Shown here piece after piece: positions 28,406-35,929 of a DNA stretch of 64,000 bases. The translations under genes and the position numbers were made by a program. Source of the DNA: Saccharopolyspora rhizosphaerae (GTDB lineage: Bacteria > Actinomycetota > Actinomycetes > Mycobacteriales > Pseudonocardiaceae); NCBI RefSeq assembly GCF_003931915.1, contig NZ_RSAA01000019.1:1-64000 (forward strand), written 5' to 3'. The notes beneath the pieces are model-generated. The model ran no database searches and was not told the DNA's origin. It worked only from the letters and a program-made list of their open reading frames with translations. Position 1 is the first letter of the stretch. Each line of letters begins with the position of its first letter.

Positions 28406-28435
28406 GAGGGGGAGTTCCCATGGGGACTCCCCCTC
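28406..28435. terminator. Strong hairpin in a gene-free spacer
   Basis: GAGGGGGAGT (28406-28415) and ACTCCCCCTC (28426-28435) pair perfectly, with CCC/GGG pairing in between and an AT loop. On the minus strand it is 147 nt downstream of the six-gene operon and is followed by a GTTTTG stretch, so it probably ends that transcript. The rest of 27992-28582 (about 590 bp) shows no gene. Confidence 0.65.
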
Positions 28436-28582
28436 TGGAATCCGGACGACCCGTCCTCGACGACGTCTCCGCGAATCGCGAGTTGGGGAGGAGCGTTGAC
28501 TGCAGCGCAGCACGAGGGGGTGGGAGCGAACCGCCGGAGGAGGTAGCCACCACCCCGTCGCGCGCCGAACCACGCGCGCCGG

Positions 28583-29725
28583 TCAGGCGAAGCGGGCGAG
28601 AACGGCGGCGGTGAGGGCGGAGCGTTCGAGCATCCCGGTGGTGGTGGCGTGTTCGCTGCGCGCGTGGGCGCCTGCACCGACCGCGCCGAGTCCGTCGAGG
28701 ACGGGGATCCCGGCCGCCTGAACGAAGTTGCCATCGCTGGCGCCGCCCACGGCGGTCTCGCGCAGGTCGAGGTCGAGCGGGAGGGCGCACTCGCGTGCCA
28801 GTTCGTACAGTTCCGCGACGCACGGCGTGCGCTCGAAGACCGGCCGGTTCCAGTCTCCGGTGACGGTGATCTGCGTGTCGGGGTTGACCGGCCGGAGGTC
28901 GTGCAGGGCCGCGTCGATGCGCTCGGCTTCGGCGCTGGTGGCGACCCGGACGTCGAGGTCCGCGACCGCGCTGCCGGCCGTGACGTTGGCGCGCGTGCCC
29001 CCGCTGACGACGCCGACGTTCACCGAGGTCCCGGCGTCGAGGTCGGTGAGCGCCTGGCAGCGCAGCACCTGGTGGGCCAGTTCCACCACGGCGCTCGCAC
29101 CTGCTGTGGGGTCGAGGCCCGCGTGCGCTTCTTCGCCGGTGATCGTCACCGTGAACAGCCCGACGCCCTTGCGCGCCGTCTTCACGGCACCGTCCGCGCT
29201 GGCCTCGAAGACGAGCGCTGCGCGGCACTTCTGCGCCTCGGTGACGATGGCGTCCGAGGAGCCGAGGCTTCCGGTCTCCTCATCACCGTTGAGCAGCAAC
29301 GTGATCGGCGGCCGGGCCACCCCCAGGGCGTCCAGGGCACGCAGCGCCCAGACCGCTTGCACCAGACCGGCTTTCATGTCGAACACGCCGGGGCCGCTCA
29401 TGCGGTCCCCGTCGACCTGGAAGGGCCATCCGGCCAGCGTGCCGGTCGACCAGACGGTGTCGTAGTGCGCCAACAGCAACAGCGGTTCCGCGCCGCTGCC
29501 CGGGTACCGCCGGATCACGACGTTCCCGGCGTCCTCGCGCTCGAGCCTGGTGTGCTCGGCGGGTTCCCCGAGGCGGGCGTCGAGCCAGCCGCACACCCAC
29601 CGCAGGCACTCGTCGAGCGCGGCGAGGTCGTCGCTGGAGCTCTCGTGGTTCACGTACTCCGCGAGGTCGGCGACCATCTCCTCGCGGTGCCGGGACAGCC
29701 ACTCGTGGGCGGCGCGGGCGCTCAC
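28583..29725 (-). CDS. M20-family metallopeptidase (carboxypeptidase G2-like)
   Basis: The 380-residue protein has the di-zinc M20 motifs: LLLLAHYDTVW (His87, Asp89), SGPGVFDMKAG (Asp116, bridging), LLNGDEETGS (Glu149 base, Glu150), VFEASADGAVK (ligand acid) and a late SEHATTTGM histidine. GEEAHAG in the middle marks the dimerisation domain. Family members split N-acyl or peptide bonds of amino acids, such as folyl-glutamate, acetyl-ornithine or aminoacyl conjugates. The GTG start overlaps the upstream stop by 4 nt. As last gene of a six-gene chain it probably releases an amino acid from an amide intermediate. The substrate is unknown. Confidence 0.9.
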   Translation of the reverse strand: MSARAAHEWLSRHREEMVADLAEYVNHESSSDDLAALDECLRWVCGWLDARLGEPAEHTRLEREDAGNVVIRRYPGSGAEPLLLLAHYDTVWSTGTLAGWPFQVDGDRMSGPGVFDMKAGLVQAVWALRALDALGVARPPITLLLNGDEETGSLGSSDAIVTEAQKCRAALVFEASADGAVKTARKGVGLFTVTITGEEAHAGLDPTAGASAVVELAHQVLRCQALTDLDAGTSVNVGVVSGGTRANVTAGSAVADLDVRVATSAEAERIDAALHDLRPVNPDTQITVTGDWNRPVFERTPCVAELYELARECALPLDLDLRETAVGGASDGNFVQAAGIPVLDGLGAVGAGAHARSEHATTTGMLERSALTAAVLARFA

Positions 29726-30741
29726 ACCAGGCTCCCGGCGATGCGGTCGAGCTCGTCGAGCCGCGTCTCGGACATCGAGGCGGGGTCGGCTTCGAGCTCG
29801 CGCAGCCCCGTCATCACCGCCCTGAGCACCGGCGTGGCGATGCCGTGGCGTTCGGCTTCGGTGAGGACGGTGGCGTAGTGCGTGGTCACCTCGACCTCGC
29901 GGCGGCGGACGGCCAGGTCGCGCCAGATCCCGCTGCGGTTCTTCGGCTGCGTCCGCAGCCAGGTGGTGAGTTCCTCGACCGCGCGGGAGCGCTCCAGCTG
30001 GTCGGCGTCCCGCGCGAACGCGTCGGGCTGGAAGGCGTCGAAGGCTTCCAGCCGGACGCCGAGCGCGTGCGCGACGTCGAAGACCTCCTGGGCCACCGCG
30101 TGCATCGCCGGACGGTGCCGGTCGATGAGGTCGGCCATCGCCTCGTCGGCGAGCGCGGTCGCGGCGAGCATCGCCCCGAACCCCGCCTTGGCCCACAGGA
30201 ATCCCTCGACGTTGTCGCTGGTCTGCGCCGGGCCCCACGCCTGCAGGTCGGCGACGAGCGTGCGCACCCGCTCGGAGACCGGCCGTCCACCGGGTTCCCC
30301 GATCACCAGCGCGCCGGGGCCGCCGTCGGCGATGACGCCGGGTTCGGTGCGGTCGGCGAAGATGTTGACGAACGCGGCGACGGTGCGTTCCCACCCGAGG
30401 TGGTCGGCCAGCACCGGTTCGTTGAAGCCGTTCTGCACCGACACCACCCAGCCGTCGGCGGACAGCCGCGGCGCGAGCCAGCGCGCGGCCGACTCGGTGG
30501 CCTGGGCCTTGACGGCCAGCAGCACGCGGTCGAGCGGACCGGTGACGTCCTCCGGGGCCGCGGCCGTCACCGGCAGCGCCGTGCGGTCACCGGCCCGGTC
30601 GAGGACCAGGCCGTGGCGGTTGATCCCGGCCACGTGGTCGACGTCGGCGTCGATCACGGTGACCGCGTGCCCGGCGCGTGCCAGGTGGTGGGCGAGGGTG
30701 CCACCGATCGCTCCCCCACCGACGACGGCGTACGAACTCAT
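29722..30741 (-). CDS. 2-dehydropantoate 2-reductase family oxidoreductase (ApbA/PanE-like)
   Basis: The 339-residue protein starts with the NADP-binding loop AVVGGGAIGGTLAHHLARAG. It keeps the catalytic-lysine segment LLAVKAQAT (Lys78) and the QNGFNEP motif, then an all-helical C-domain. It is longer than typical PanE, and the context is catabolic, so reduction of a 2-oxo acid other than ketopantoate (or oxidation of a hydroxy acid) is more likely. The ATG overlaps the SDR gene's stop by 4 nt and its own stop overlaps the M20 start. GGGGAGC precedes the start. Confidence 0.85.
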   Translation of the reverse strand: MSSYAVVGGGAIGGTLAHHLARAGHAVTVIDADVDHVAGINRHGLVLDRAGDRTALPVTAAAPEDVTGPLDRVLLAVKAQATESAARWLAPRLSADGWVVSVQNGFNEPVLADHLGWERTVAAFVNIFADRTEPGVIADGGPGALVIGEPGGRPVSERVRTLVADLQAWGPAQTSDNVEGFLWAKAGFGAMLAATALADEAMADLIDRHRPAMHAVAQEVFDVAHALGVRLEAFDAFQPDAFARDADQLERSRAVEELTTWLRTQPKNRSGIWRDLAVRRREVEVTTHYATVLTEAERHGIATPVLRAVMTGLRELEADPASMSETRLDELDRIAGSLV

Positions 30742-31487
30742 GCTCCCCGTCCTTCCCGGACAGCGTTGGGCCACAGCCGTGGCAGGTGAAACGCGCCGGC
30801 GCTGGAACCGCCGTCGACGCGGAGGACTTCGCCGGTGATCCAGGAGGCGTTCTCGCTGGCCAGCCAGCGCACGGCGCGCGCGATGTCGGCCGGCGCGCCG
30901 GGTCTGCCGAGCGGGTTGACCGACACCGCTGCGGCGTAGTCGTCGGCGACCGGGTTGCAGTCGCTGTCCACCGCCACGAAGCCCGGGCTGACCGCGTTGA
31001 CGCGGATGCCTCGTTCGCCGAGTTCCAGCGCCGCTGCGCGGGTCGCCATCTCCAGGGCCGCCTTGGAGCTCGCGTAGGGCCCGCCGCCGGGGCGTGCGCG
31101 CAGGGCGGCTCCGGAGGAGATGTTGATGATCGCGCCGGACCGGCCCTGGCGCGCGAAGGCGGCGGTGGTCAGCGCGGGGGCGCGCACGTTGAGGTCGAAG
31201 ACCCGGTCCCAGATCTCGGCGTCGACGTCGGCCATGTCCACCGAGGGGTAGATCCCGGCGGCGTTGACCAGCACGTCCAGCGGACCCGCCTGTTGCACGA
31301 CCGAGGTGCACGCCGCCGCGGAAGTCAGGTCGGCGACGACCCGCTCGCCCTCGACGGGCGTCTCGGCCAGTTTCGCGCCGTCGACGTCGACGAGCGTGAG
31401 GGCGACCTCCTCGTTGTCGGCGAACTCCGCGGCGATGGCGCGGCCGAGGCCGCTGGCCGCGCCGGTCACCAGCACGTGCCGGCTCAC
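30738..31487 (-). CDS. Short-chain dehydrogenase/reductase
   Basis: The 249-residue protein is a classical SDR: cofactor motif VTGAASGLGRAIA at the N-terminus, DVLVNAAGIYP around residue 75, and the Ser/Tyr/Lys active site (IINISSGAA with Ser124/125, PYASSKAALE with Tyr138 and Lys142). Asp34 at the end of strand 2 (TLVDVD) points to NAD rather than NADP. It sits between the MHS transporter and the PanE-like gene with 4-nt overlaps on both sides (GTGA and ATGA). It probably oxidises an alcohol or cyclic intermediate of the operon's unknown pathway. Confidence 0.92.
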   Translation of the reverse strand: MSRHVLVTGAASGLGRAIAAEFADNEEVALTLVDVDGAKLAETPVEGERVVADLTSAAACTSVVQQAGPLDVLVNAAGIYPSVDMADVDAEIWDRVFDLNVRAPALTTAAFARQGRSGAIINISSGAALRARPGGGPYASSKAALEMATRAAALELGERGIRVNAVSPGFVAVDSDCNPVADDYAAAVSVNPLGRPGAPADIARAVRWLASENASWITGEVLRVDGGSSAGAFHLPRLWPNAVREGRGA

Positions 31488-32776
31488 GCGAACTCCTCGT
31501 CCTTGGTCTCGGGCATCGTCAGGTACACGGCCAGCGAGATCAGCGCCGATCCGGAGACGTAGAGCCACAGCAGGTCGCTGTGCCCGATGTCGTTGAGCCA
31601 GGTCGTGATGTAGGGCGCGGTGCCGCCGAAGAGGGCCACGGCCAGCGCGTAGGGCAGGGCGATGCCGGTCGCGCGCACCTCGGGCGGGAACTGCTCGGCC
31701 ATGATCACCGCGCAGTTCGCGGAGTAGCCGAGGACCAGCACCATCCCGGTCAGCTGCACCAGGAACAGGCTCCAGAAGTTGCCGCTGAGCAGGTTCAGCA
31801 GGGGCCACGCCAGCAGCACGAACCCGCCCGCGAAGACGCCCAGCGTCGTCTTGCGGCCCACGCGGTCGGAGAGGATCCCGACGAACGGCAGCGCGATCAC
31901 GAACACGACCAGGCACAGCGTTTGCGACAGCAGCGCCTGCGACAGCGGGATGCCGGTGGTCAGGTTGGCGTAGGTGGGCAGGTAGTTGACCCAGATGTAG
32001 TAGGTCAGCGTGCCGGCGATGGTGATGCCCGCGACGCGCAGCGCGGCGCCGGGGTGCTCGACGAGCATCGCCCGGAGCGGGTTGGTCTTGGTCTGGCCGC
32101 CGACCCGGGCGTGGGTGAACGACTCGGTGTCCTCCACCGACACCCGCAGCCACAGGCCCACGAGGCCGAGCAGGCCGCCGAGGACGAACGCGAGTCGCCA
32201 GCCCCACGAGTGCAGGGCGGCGTCGGAGAGCGCCGAAGTGGTGATCGTGCCGAGCAACGAGGCGATCAGCACGCCTCCGCCGACCGAGACCTGCTGCCAC
32301 GACCCGGCGAACGCCCGCCTGCCCGCGGCGGCGGATTCGACGAGGAAGGCCGAGGAGGATCCGAACTCGCCGCCAGCGGAGAAGCCTTGCACCAGCCGCG
32401 CCACCAGCAGCAACACGGGTGCCAGGAGACCGATCATCCCGTAGGTCGGGGTCAGCGCGATGGCGAACGACGCACCGGCCATGAGCCCGACGGTCAGCGT
32501 GAGCCCCTTCTTGCGCCCGTGGCGGTCGGCGTAGCCGCCGAGCACGGCGGCGCCGATCGGGCGCATCACGAAGCCCACGGCGAAGACCGCCAGCGTGGAC
32601 AGCAGTGCCGCGGTGTCATCGCCCGGCGGGAAGAACTCCTGCGAGATGATCTTGGCGAAGATCGAGTAGAGCGCCCAGTCCACCCACTCGACGGTGTTGC
32701 CGATCGTGCCCGCCACGATCGCCTTGCGCTGCTTCGGGGTCAGCTTCCCGCTGCTGATCGCCACGTGCGTGGTCAT
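31484..32776 (-). CDS. MHS-family MFS transporter of the six-gene operon
   Basis: The 430-residue protein has 12 helices and MHS signatures: GTIGNTVEWVDWALYSIFAK, GGYADRHGRKKGLTLTV, QGFSAGGEFGSSSAFLVES and GILSDRVGRKTTLGVFAGG. It should import an organic acid or amide-like solute together with protons. The W-D-W in helix 1 differs from the usual W-Y-D-F and may matter for substrate choice. Its start overlaps the deacetylase stop and its stop overlaps the SDR start, each by 4 nt. Confidence 0.92.
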   Translation of the reverse strand: MTTHVAISSGKLTPKQRKAIVAGTIGNTVEWVDWALYSIFAKIISQEFFPPGDDTAALLSTLAVFAVGFVMRPIGAAVLGGYADRHGRKKGLTLTVGLMAGASFAIALTPTYGMIGLLAPVLLLVARLVQGFSAGGEFGSSSAFLVESAAAGRRAFAGSWQQVSVGGGVLIASLLGTITTSALSDAALHSWGWRLAFVLGGLLGLVGLWLRVSVEDTESFTHARVGGQTKTNPLRAMLVEHPGAALRVAGITIAGTLTYYIWVNYLPTYANLTTGIPLSQALLSQTLCLVVFVIALPFVGILSDRVGRKTTLGVFAGGFVLLAWPLLNLLSGNFWSLFLVQLTGMVLVLGYSANCAVIMAEQFPPEVRATGIALPYALAVALFGGTAPYITTWLNDIGHSDLLWLYVSGSALISLAVYLTMPETKDEEFA

Positions 32777-33699
32777 GAGGACGCTCCTGCGGTGTCGAGC
32801 CGGGTCGCCTCGGCGCGCGCGGCGACGGCGAGGTCGGCGTGGGTGGCGAACCACACGTCGCGGTGCGCCCGGATGTGGGCGAGCAGTTCCCGGAGGACGA
32901 CCAGCCGCGAGCGGTGGCCGATGACGTGCGGGTGCAGGGTCAGCTGGAAGACCCCGCCGTCGCGGTAGGCGGCGTCGAACTCGTCGATCCAGATCTCCAG
33001 CACGTCGCGCGGCCGCGTGTAGGGCCGCACCGAGCCGTAGCGGTCCATGGTGAAGTACGGGGCGTCGTCGCGGATCCAGTCGACGGGGATCTCCACCAGA
33101 CCGGTGGGCGTGCCCTCGGCGACGATCTCGTAGGGCTCGTCGTCGGCCATCAGCGAGGAGTCGTAGTCGAAGCCCAGCTGCCGGATCGTGTCCAACGTGG
33201 AGTCCGAGAAGTCCCAGGAGGGCGTGCGGATCCCGGTCGGCACGGACCCGGTGATCTCGGCGAGGGTGTCGCGCGCCCAGGAGATCAGGGTGCGCTCGTC
33301 CTGCTCGGCGAGCAGCGTGTTCCGCTCGTGGATCCATCCGTGCACGCCGATCTCGTGCGGCTCGCTCGCGTACTCCTTCGCCTCCTCGGGGTGCAGCAGG
33401 GCGGAGACGGCGGGCATGAAGAACGTCGCGGGAACGTGGTGCTCGGCGAGCAGGTCGAGCACCCGGCCGGCCCCGACGCGCGCGCCGTACTCGCCCTGCG
33501 CGAGCCGCCCGGGGCTGGTCTCACCGTCGCGCAGCGGGATCGTCTCGTGGTCCGGGTCGAAGGAGATCGCGACCGCGGCTCGTGCGCCGCCCGGCCACCG
33601 CGAGGGCACGAGACGCCGGCCGGCGCGGACCGACTCGACGTGCTCGCGCCAGGTCGCCTCCGGCCACTGCCACGGCTGCGGGGGTTCGGCTGCCGTCAT
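32773..33699 (-). CDS. Polysaccharide-deacetylase-fold amidohydrolase (PuuE / cyclic-imide-hydrolase type)
   Basis: The 308-residue protein has the NodB-homology metal motif: Asp48/Asp50 in AISFDPDHET and His120/His124 in EIGVHGWIHERN. PSWDFSDSTLDTIRQLGFDY and LTLHPHVIGHRSR mark the later motifs. There is no signal peptide, so it is cytoplasmic and unlikely to act on cell wall. Cytoplasmic relatives include allantoinase PuuE and cyclic-imide hydrolases, which open ring amides. With an importer, two dehydrogenases and an M20 peptidase in the same chain, ring-opening of a cyclic amide or imide is the best guess. The gene overlaps both neighbours by 4 nt. Confidence 0.88.
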   Translation of the reverse strand: MTAAEPPQPWQWPEATWREHVESVRAGRRLVPSRWPGGARAAVAISFDPDHETIPLRDGETSPGRLAQGEYGARVGAGRVLDLLAEHHVPATFFMPAVSALLHPEEAKEYASEPHEIGVHGWIHERNTLLAEQDERTLISWARDTLAEITGSVPTGIRTPSWDFSDSTLDTIRQLGFDYDSSLMADDEPYEIVAEGTPTGLVEIPVDWIRDDAPYFTMDRYGSVRPYTRPRDVLEIWIDEFDAAYRDGGVFQLTLHPHVIGHRSRLVVLRELLAHIRAHRDVWFATHADLAVAARAEATRLDTAGASS

Positions 33700-34721
33700 G
33701 TGCCCTCCGTGCGGTTCCAGCTGAAGCGGTCCACCCGGGTCCACGCGCGCTTGAGCGTGGCCAGGTGCAAGGTGACGTCCGAGGCGGTGAGCCCGGGCAG
33801 CGTGCCGATGACCTCGGTGGTGTGGCCGAAGAGGTCGGCCTTGGCGGGCAGCACCATCTGGCCGACGAGGTTGAACCGGCCGGTCGCGGCGGCCAGGAAC
33901 TTGGTCCCGGGGTGCGCGGCCAGGCGGCGACCGGCTTCGTCGAGGTGGCCGGGGTGGATGGACAGCCACAGCATGAACTCGACGCCGTAACCGAGCAGTG
34001 CCGGCTCGACGAGGGTGCGGAACTGCAGGCCGCCGCGCGAGACCATGCGGTCCACCGCGCGGGCGACGCTGGACTCGCTGACGCCGAGCTTGCGGGCGAT
34101 CGCGCTCACCGGCAGCCTGCCGTCGACCGCGAGCTCTTCGGCCACGGCGGTTTCGAGCTCACCCGGCGCCTTCGGCGGCGCGCCCCAGTCGGGCCGGTCG
34201 TAGGGCGGCGCGTGCGAGGGCCGCAGCTCGGCCGCGGCTTCGGGCGGGAGCAGCCCGGTGTCCCAGCCCGGCGCGGAGGCGAAGGTGCGGATCACCGCCA
34301 CGCTCTCGGTGCCGGTGATCAGCTCGGCGCCGGGCAGGTCGGTGAACAGCAGCCGCAGCAGCTCGTCGTTGTCGTGCGCGACGAAGTCGACGATGAGGTC
34401 GGCGGTGCCGGTGACCACCGCGAGGAACCGCGCTTCCGGGCGGGCCGCCAGCTGCTCGGCGAGCTCCCAGCCCCTGCCCGGGGTCGCCTGGATCCGCACC
34501 AGCATCGACGATCCCGCGGCGGTCCGGTCCAGGTCGATGACTCCGACGACGTGCACCAGCCCGCGCTCGTGCAGCGCGGTGAAGCGCCGTTGCACGGTGG
34601 TTTCGCTGACCTCCGCCCAGCGGGAGACCACGCTCCACGGCGCGCGCCCGTTGAGCTGGAGCGCCGCGATGATGCGGCGGTCCACCTCGTCCACGGCGTC
34701 CACGCCCGGCCCCGCTGTCAT
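33696..34721 (-). CDS. Tandem Lrp/AsnC-family regulator, first gene of the six-gene operon
   Basis: The 341-residue protein contains two complete Lrp/AsnC halves: a helix-turn-helix at about 10-55 (DEVDRRIIAALQLNGRAPWS) with a RAM ligand domain, then a second helix-turn-helix near 188-235 (VSAIARKLGVSESSVARAVD) with a second RAM domain. Such fused doubles occur in actinomycetes and may act as pseudo-dimers. Lrp proteins sense amino acids or related acids. As the promoter-proximal gene it probably controls its own operon. Its stop overlaps the deacetylase start by 4 nt. The spacer of 160 bp upstream should hold the operator; I see no clear dyad. Confidence 0.9.
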   Translation of the reverse strand: MTAGPGVDAVDEVDRRIIAALQLNGRAPWSVVSRWAEVSETTVQRRFTALHERGLVHVVGVIDLDRTAAGSSMLVRIQATPGRGWELAEQLAARPEARFLAVVTGTADLIVDFVAHDNDELLRLLFTDLPGAELITGTESVAVIRTFASAPGWDTGLLPPEAAAELRPSHAPPYDRPDWGAPPKAPGELETAVAEELAVDGRLPVSAIARKLGVSESSVARAVDRMVSRGGLQFRTLVEPALLGYGVEFMLWLSIHPGHLDEAGRRLAAHPGTKFLAAATGRFNLVGQMVLPAKADLFGHTTEVIGTLPGLTASDVTLHLATLKRAWTRVDRFSWNRTEGT

Positions 34722-34881
34722 GGCGCAGGACGCTAACCAGCAGAACAGATCGGGTCAACGCTGGAATCCTGCAAAACAGACGGCCCATGTGGTGGTTCCG
34801 ACCGCCAGCTTCCGCTCGGAGCGGGAATTCACCACGGTACTCAGGGCTCGGGTGGCGTGCCGGATCCCGTCACGAAAATCG

Positions 34882-35697
34882 TCAAACCAACCGCGCACCG
34901 GTGCGCATCCGGCGGCGCAGGTCCCAGAGGAAGTAGTTGAAGGGGAAGCGCCGGAGCGGCGGCGGGAGGCGCAGCGCCACCGCGCCGACGGCCCGGGTGA
35001 GCCGGTCGAAGCGGCGCTGGTCCCGGTAGGTCCAGGACAGCCCCATCTGCTCCCGGAAGGTCAGGGGCAGGAAACCGGTGGTGATGAACTTGTTGAGCGG
35101 GGCGAAGGGCACGCGCAGGGCTGCGGGCAGGAAGCGCAGTTCGGCGATGTCGAGCAGGTGCCTGCGCACGGGTTCGTCGATGCGGACCTCGGCGAGGTTC
35201 TTCTCCCAGTACTCGTCGAACTCCGCTCGGGTCGAGGGCCACATCTCGGGTGTGACCTGCAAGGTCGTGCCGAGCGGCGCGGAGGCGGCGTAGATGGCCT
35301 CGCGCCGGTCGGCCGGGAGGGGACGGCCCGACATCGCCACGAACGAGTCCTCGTAGCCCTTGTACAAGCACGCCGCCACCCACAGCTGCAGCTCCGGGTC
35401 GAAAGCGTTGTACTTCACCGGGCTCGACTCTCCGGAGCGGACCTGGGCGTGCGACCGGTTCACCGCTCGCCGGTAGGCGCGCTTCTCCTCGTCGGTGCCC
35501 AGCGTCGCCACCGAGAGGTAGGTGAAGGTCGTGCGGCTGCGCTTGTAGGGGCGCTTGAGCAGGTTTCCGCTGTCCACTGTGCTCTCCAGGACGCCGTGAC
35601 CGACGCCCGGGCGCCCCAGTTGCATGATGACGTTCGCCGCGCCGGCCATCAAGCCAGCGCCGACGATGACGTCTCCGAACTCCTCCGCCGGTGTCAT
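34882..35697 (-). CDS. MpaB/DUF2236-family oxygenase-like protein
   Basis: The 271-residue protein is in the DUF2236 family (fungal MpaB, related to latex-clearing protein Lcp, a heme-b dioxygenase). Conserved features are NVIMQLGRPGVGHGV at the start, TFTYLSVATLGTDEEKRAYR around residue 80, RAVNRSHAQVR (candidate heme-ligand histidine) and LRFLPAALRVPFAPLNKFI. The start is ATG 35697 with GGGAGGCGCC upstream. It is divergent from fadD; a TGTTGAC-N5-GTCAACA box overlaps its probable -35 (TTGACA at 35770-35765). A second DUF2236 gene in the same putative regulon lies at 42.1 kb. MpaB cleaves a terpenoid side chain, so oxidative cleavage of an isoprenoid or sterol-like substrate is a fair guess. 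Confidence 0.87.
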   Translation of the reverse strand: MTPAEEFGDVIVGAGLMAGAANVIMQLGRPGVGHGVLESTVDSGNLLKRPYKRSRTTFTYLSVATLGTDEEKRAYRRAVNRSHAQVRSGESSPVKYNAFDPELQLWVAACLYKGYEDSFVAMSGRPLPADRREAIYAASAPLGTTLQVTPEMWPSTRAEFDEYWEKNLAEVRIDEPVRRHLLDIAELRFLPAALRVPFAPLNKFITTGFLPLTFREQMGLSWTYRDQRRFDRLTRAVGAVALRLPPPLRRFPFNYFLWDLRRRMRTGARLV

Positions 35698-35753
35698 GGC
35701 GCCTCCCTGTCGCAACCGAGCGCTGTCCTGACCCCAGACAAGATCTTGCCTCT

Positions 35754-35869
35754 TGTTGACTTCTTGTCAACAGATGTTCTTCGGGGCATTTTGATGTATA
35801 CACCGCTGTTCGGTCGTCTCCGCTGACTTCGCGAACAATCGGGCGACGTCTGTTGACATACGGGCAACA
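35754..35869. promoter_or_regulatory. Divergent promoter with two TetR-type boxes TGTTGAC-N5-GTCAACA
   Basis: Box 1, TGTTGAC-TTCTT-GTCAACA (35754-35772), is a perfect dyad. Box 2, TGTTGAC-ATACG-GGCAACA (35851-35869), has one mismatch. Box 1 covers the -35 TTGACA of the leftward mpaB-like promoter (-10 CAAGAT, 16-bp spacer). Box 2 contains the -35 TTGACA (35853-35858) of the rightward fadD promoter (17-bp spacer, -10 CAGCGT at 35876-35881). A further palindrome, CAAGATCTTG, lies at 35739-35748. The same box recurs at the TetR gene and at the acyl-CoA dehydrogenase divergon, so this looks like one regulon. Confidence 0.82.
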
Positions 35870-35929
35870 GCCGTTCAGCGTGTTTCGACGCAGTAGGTGC
35901 GCCATGGTTCGCAACGGAGGGAACAGGCC

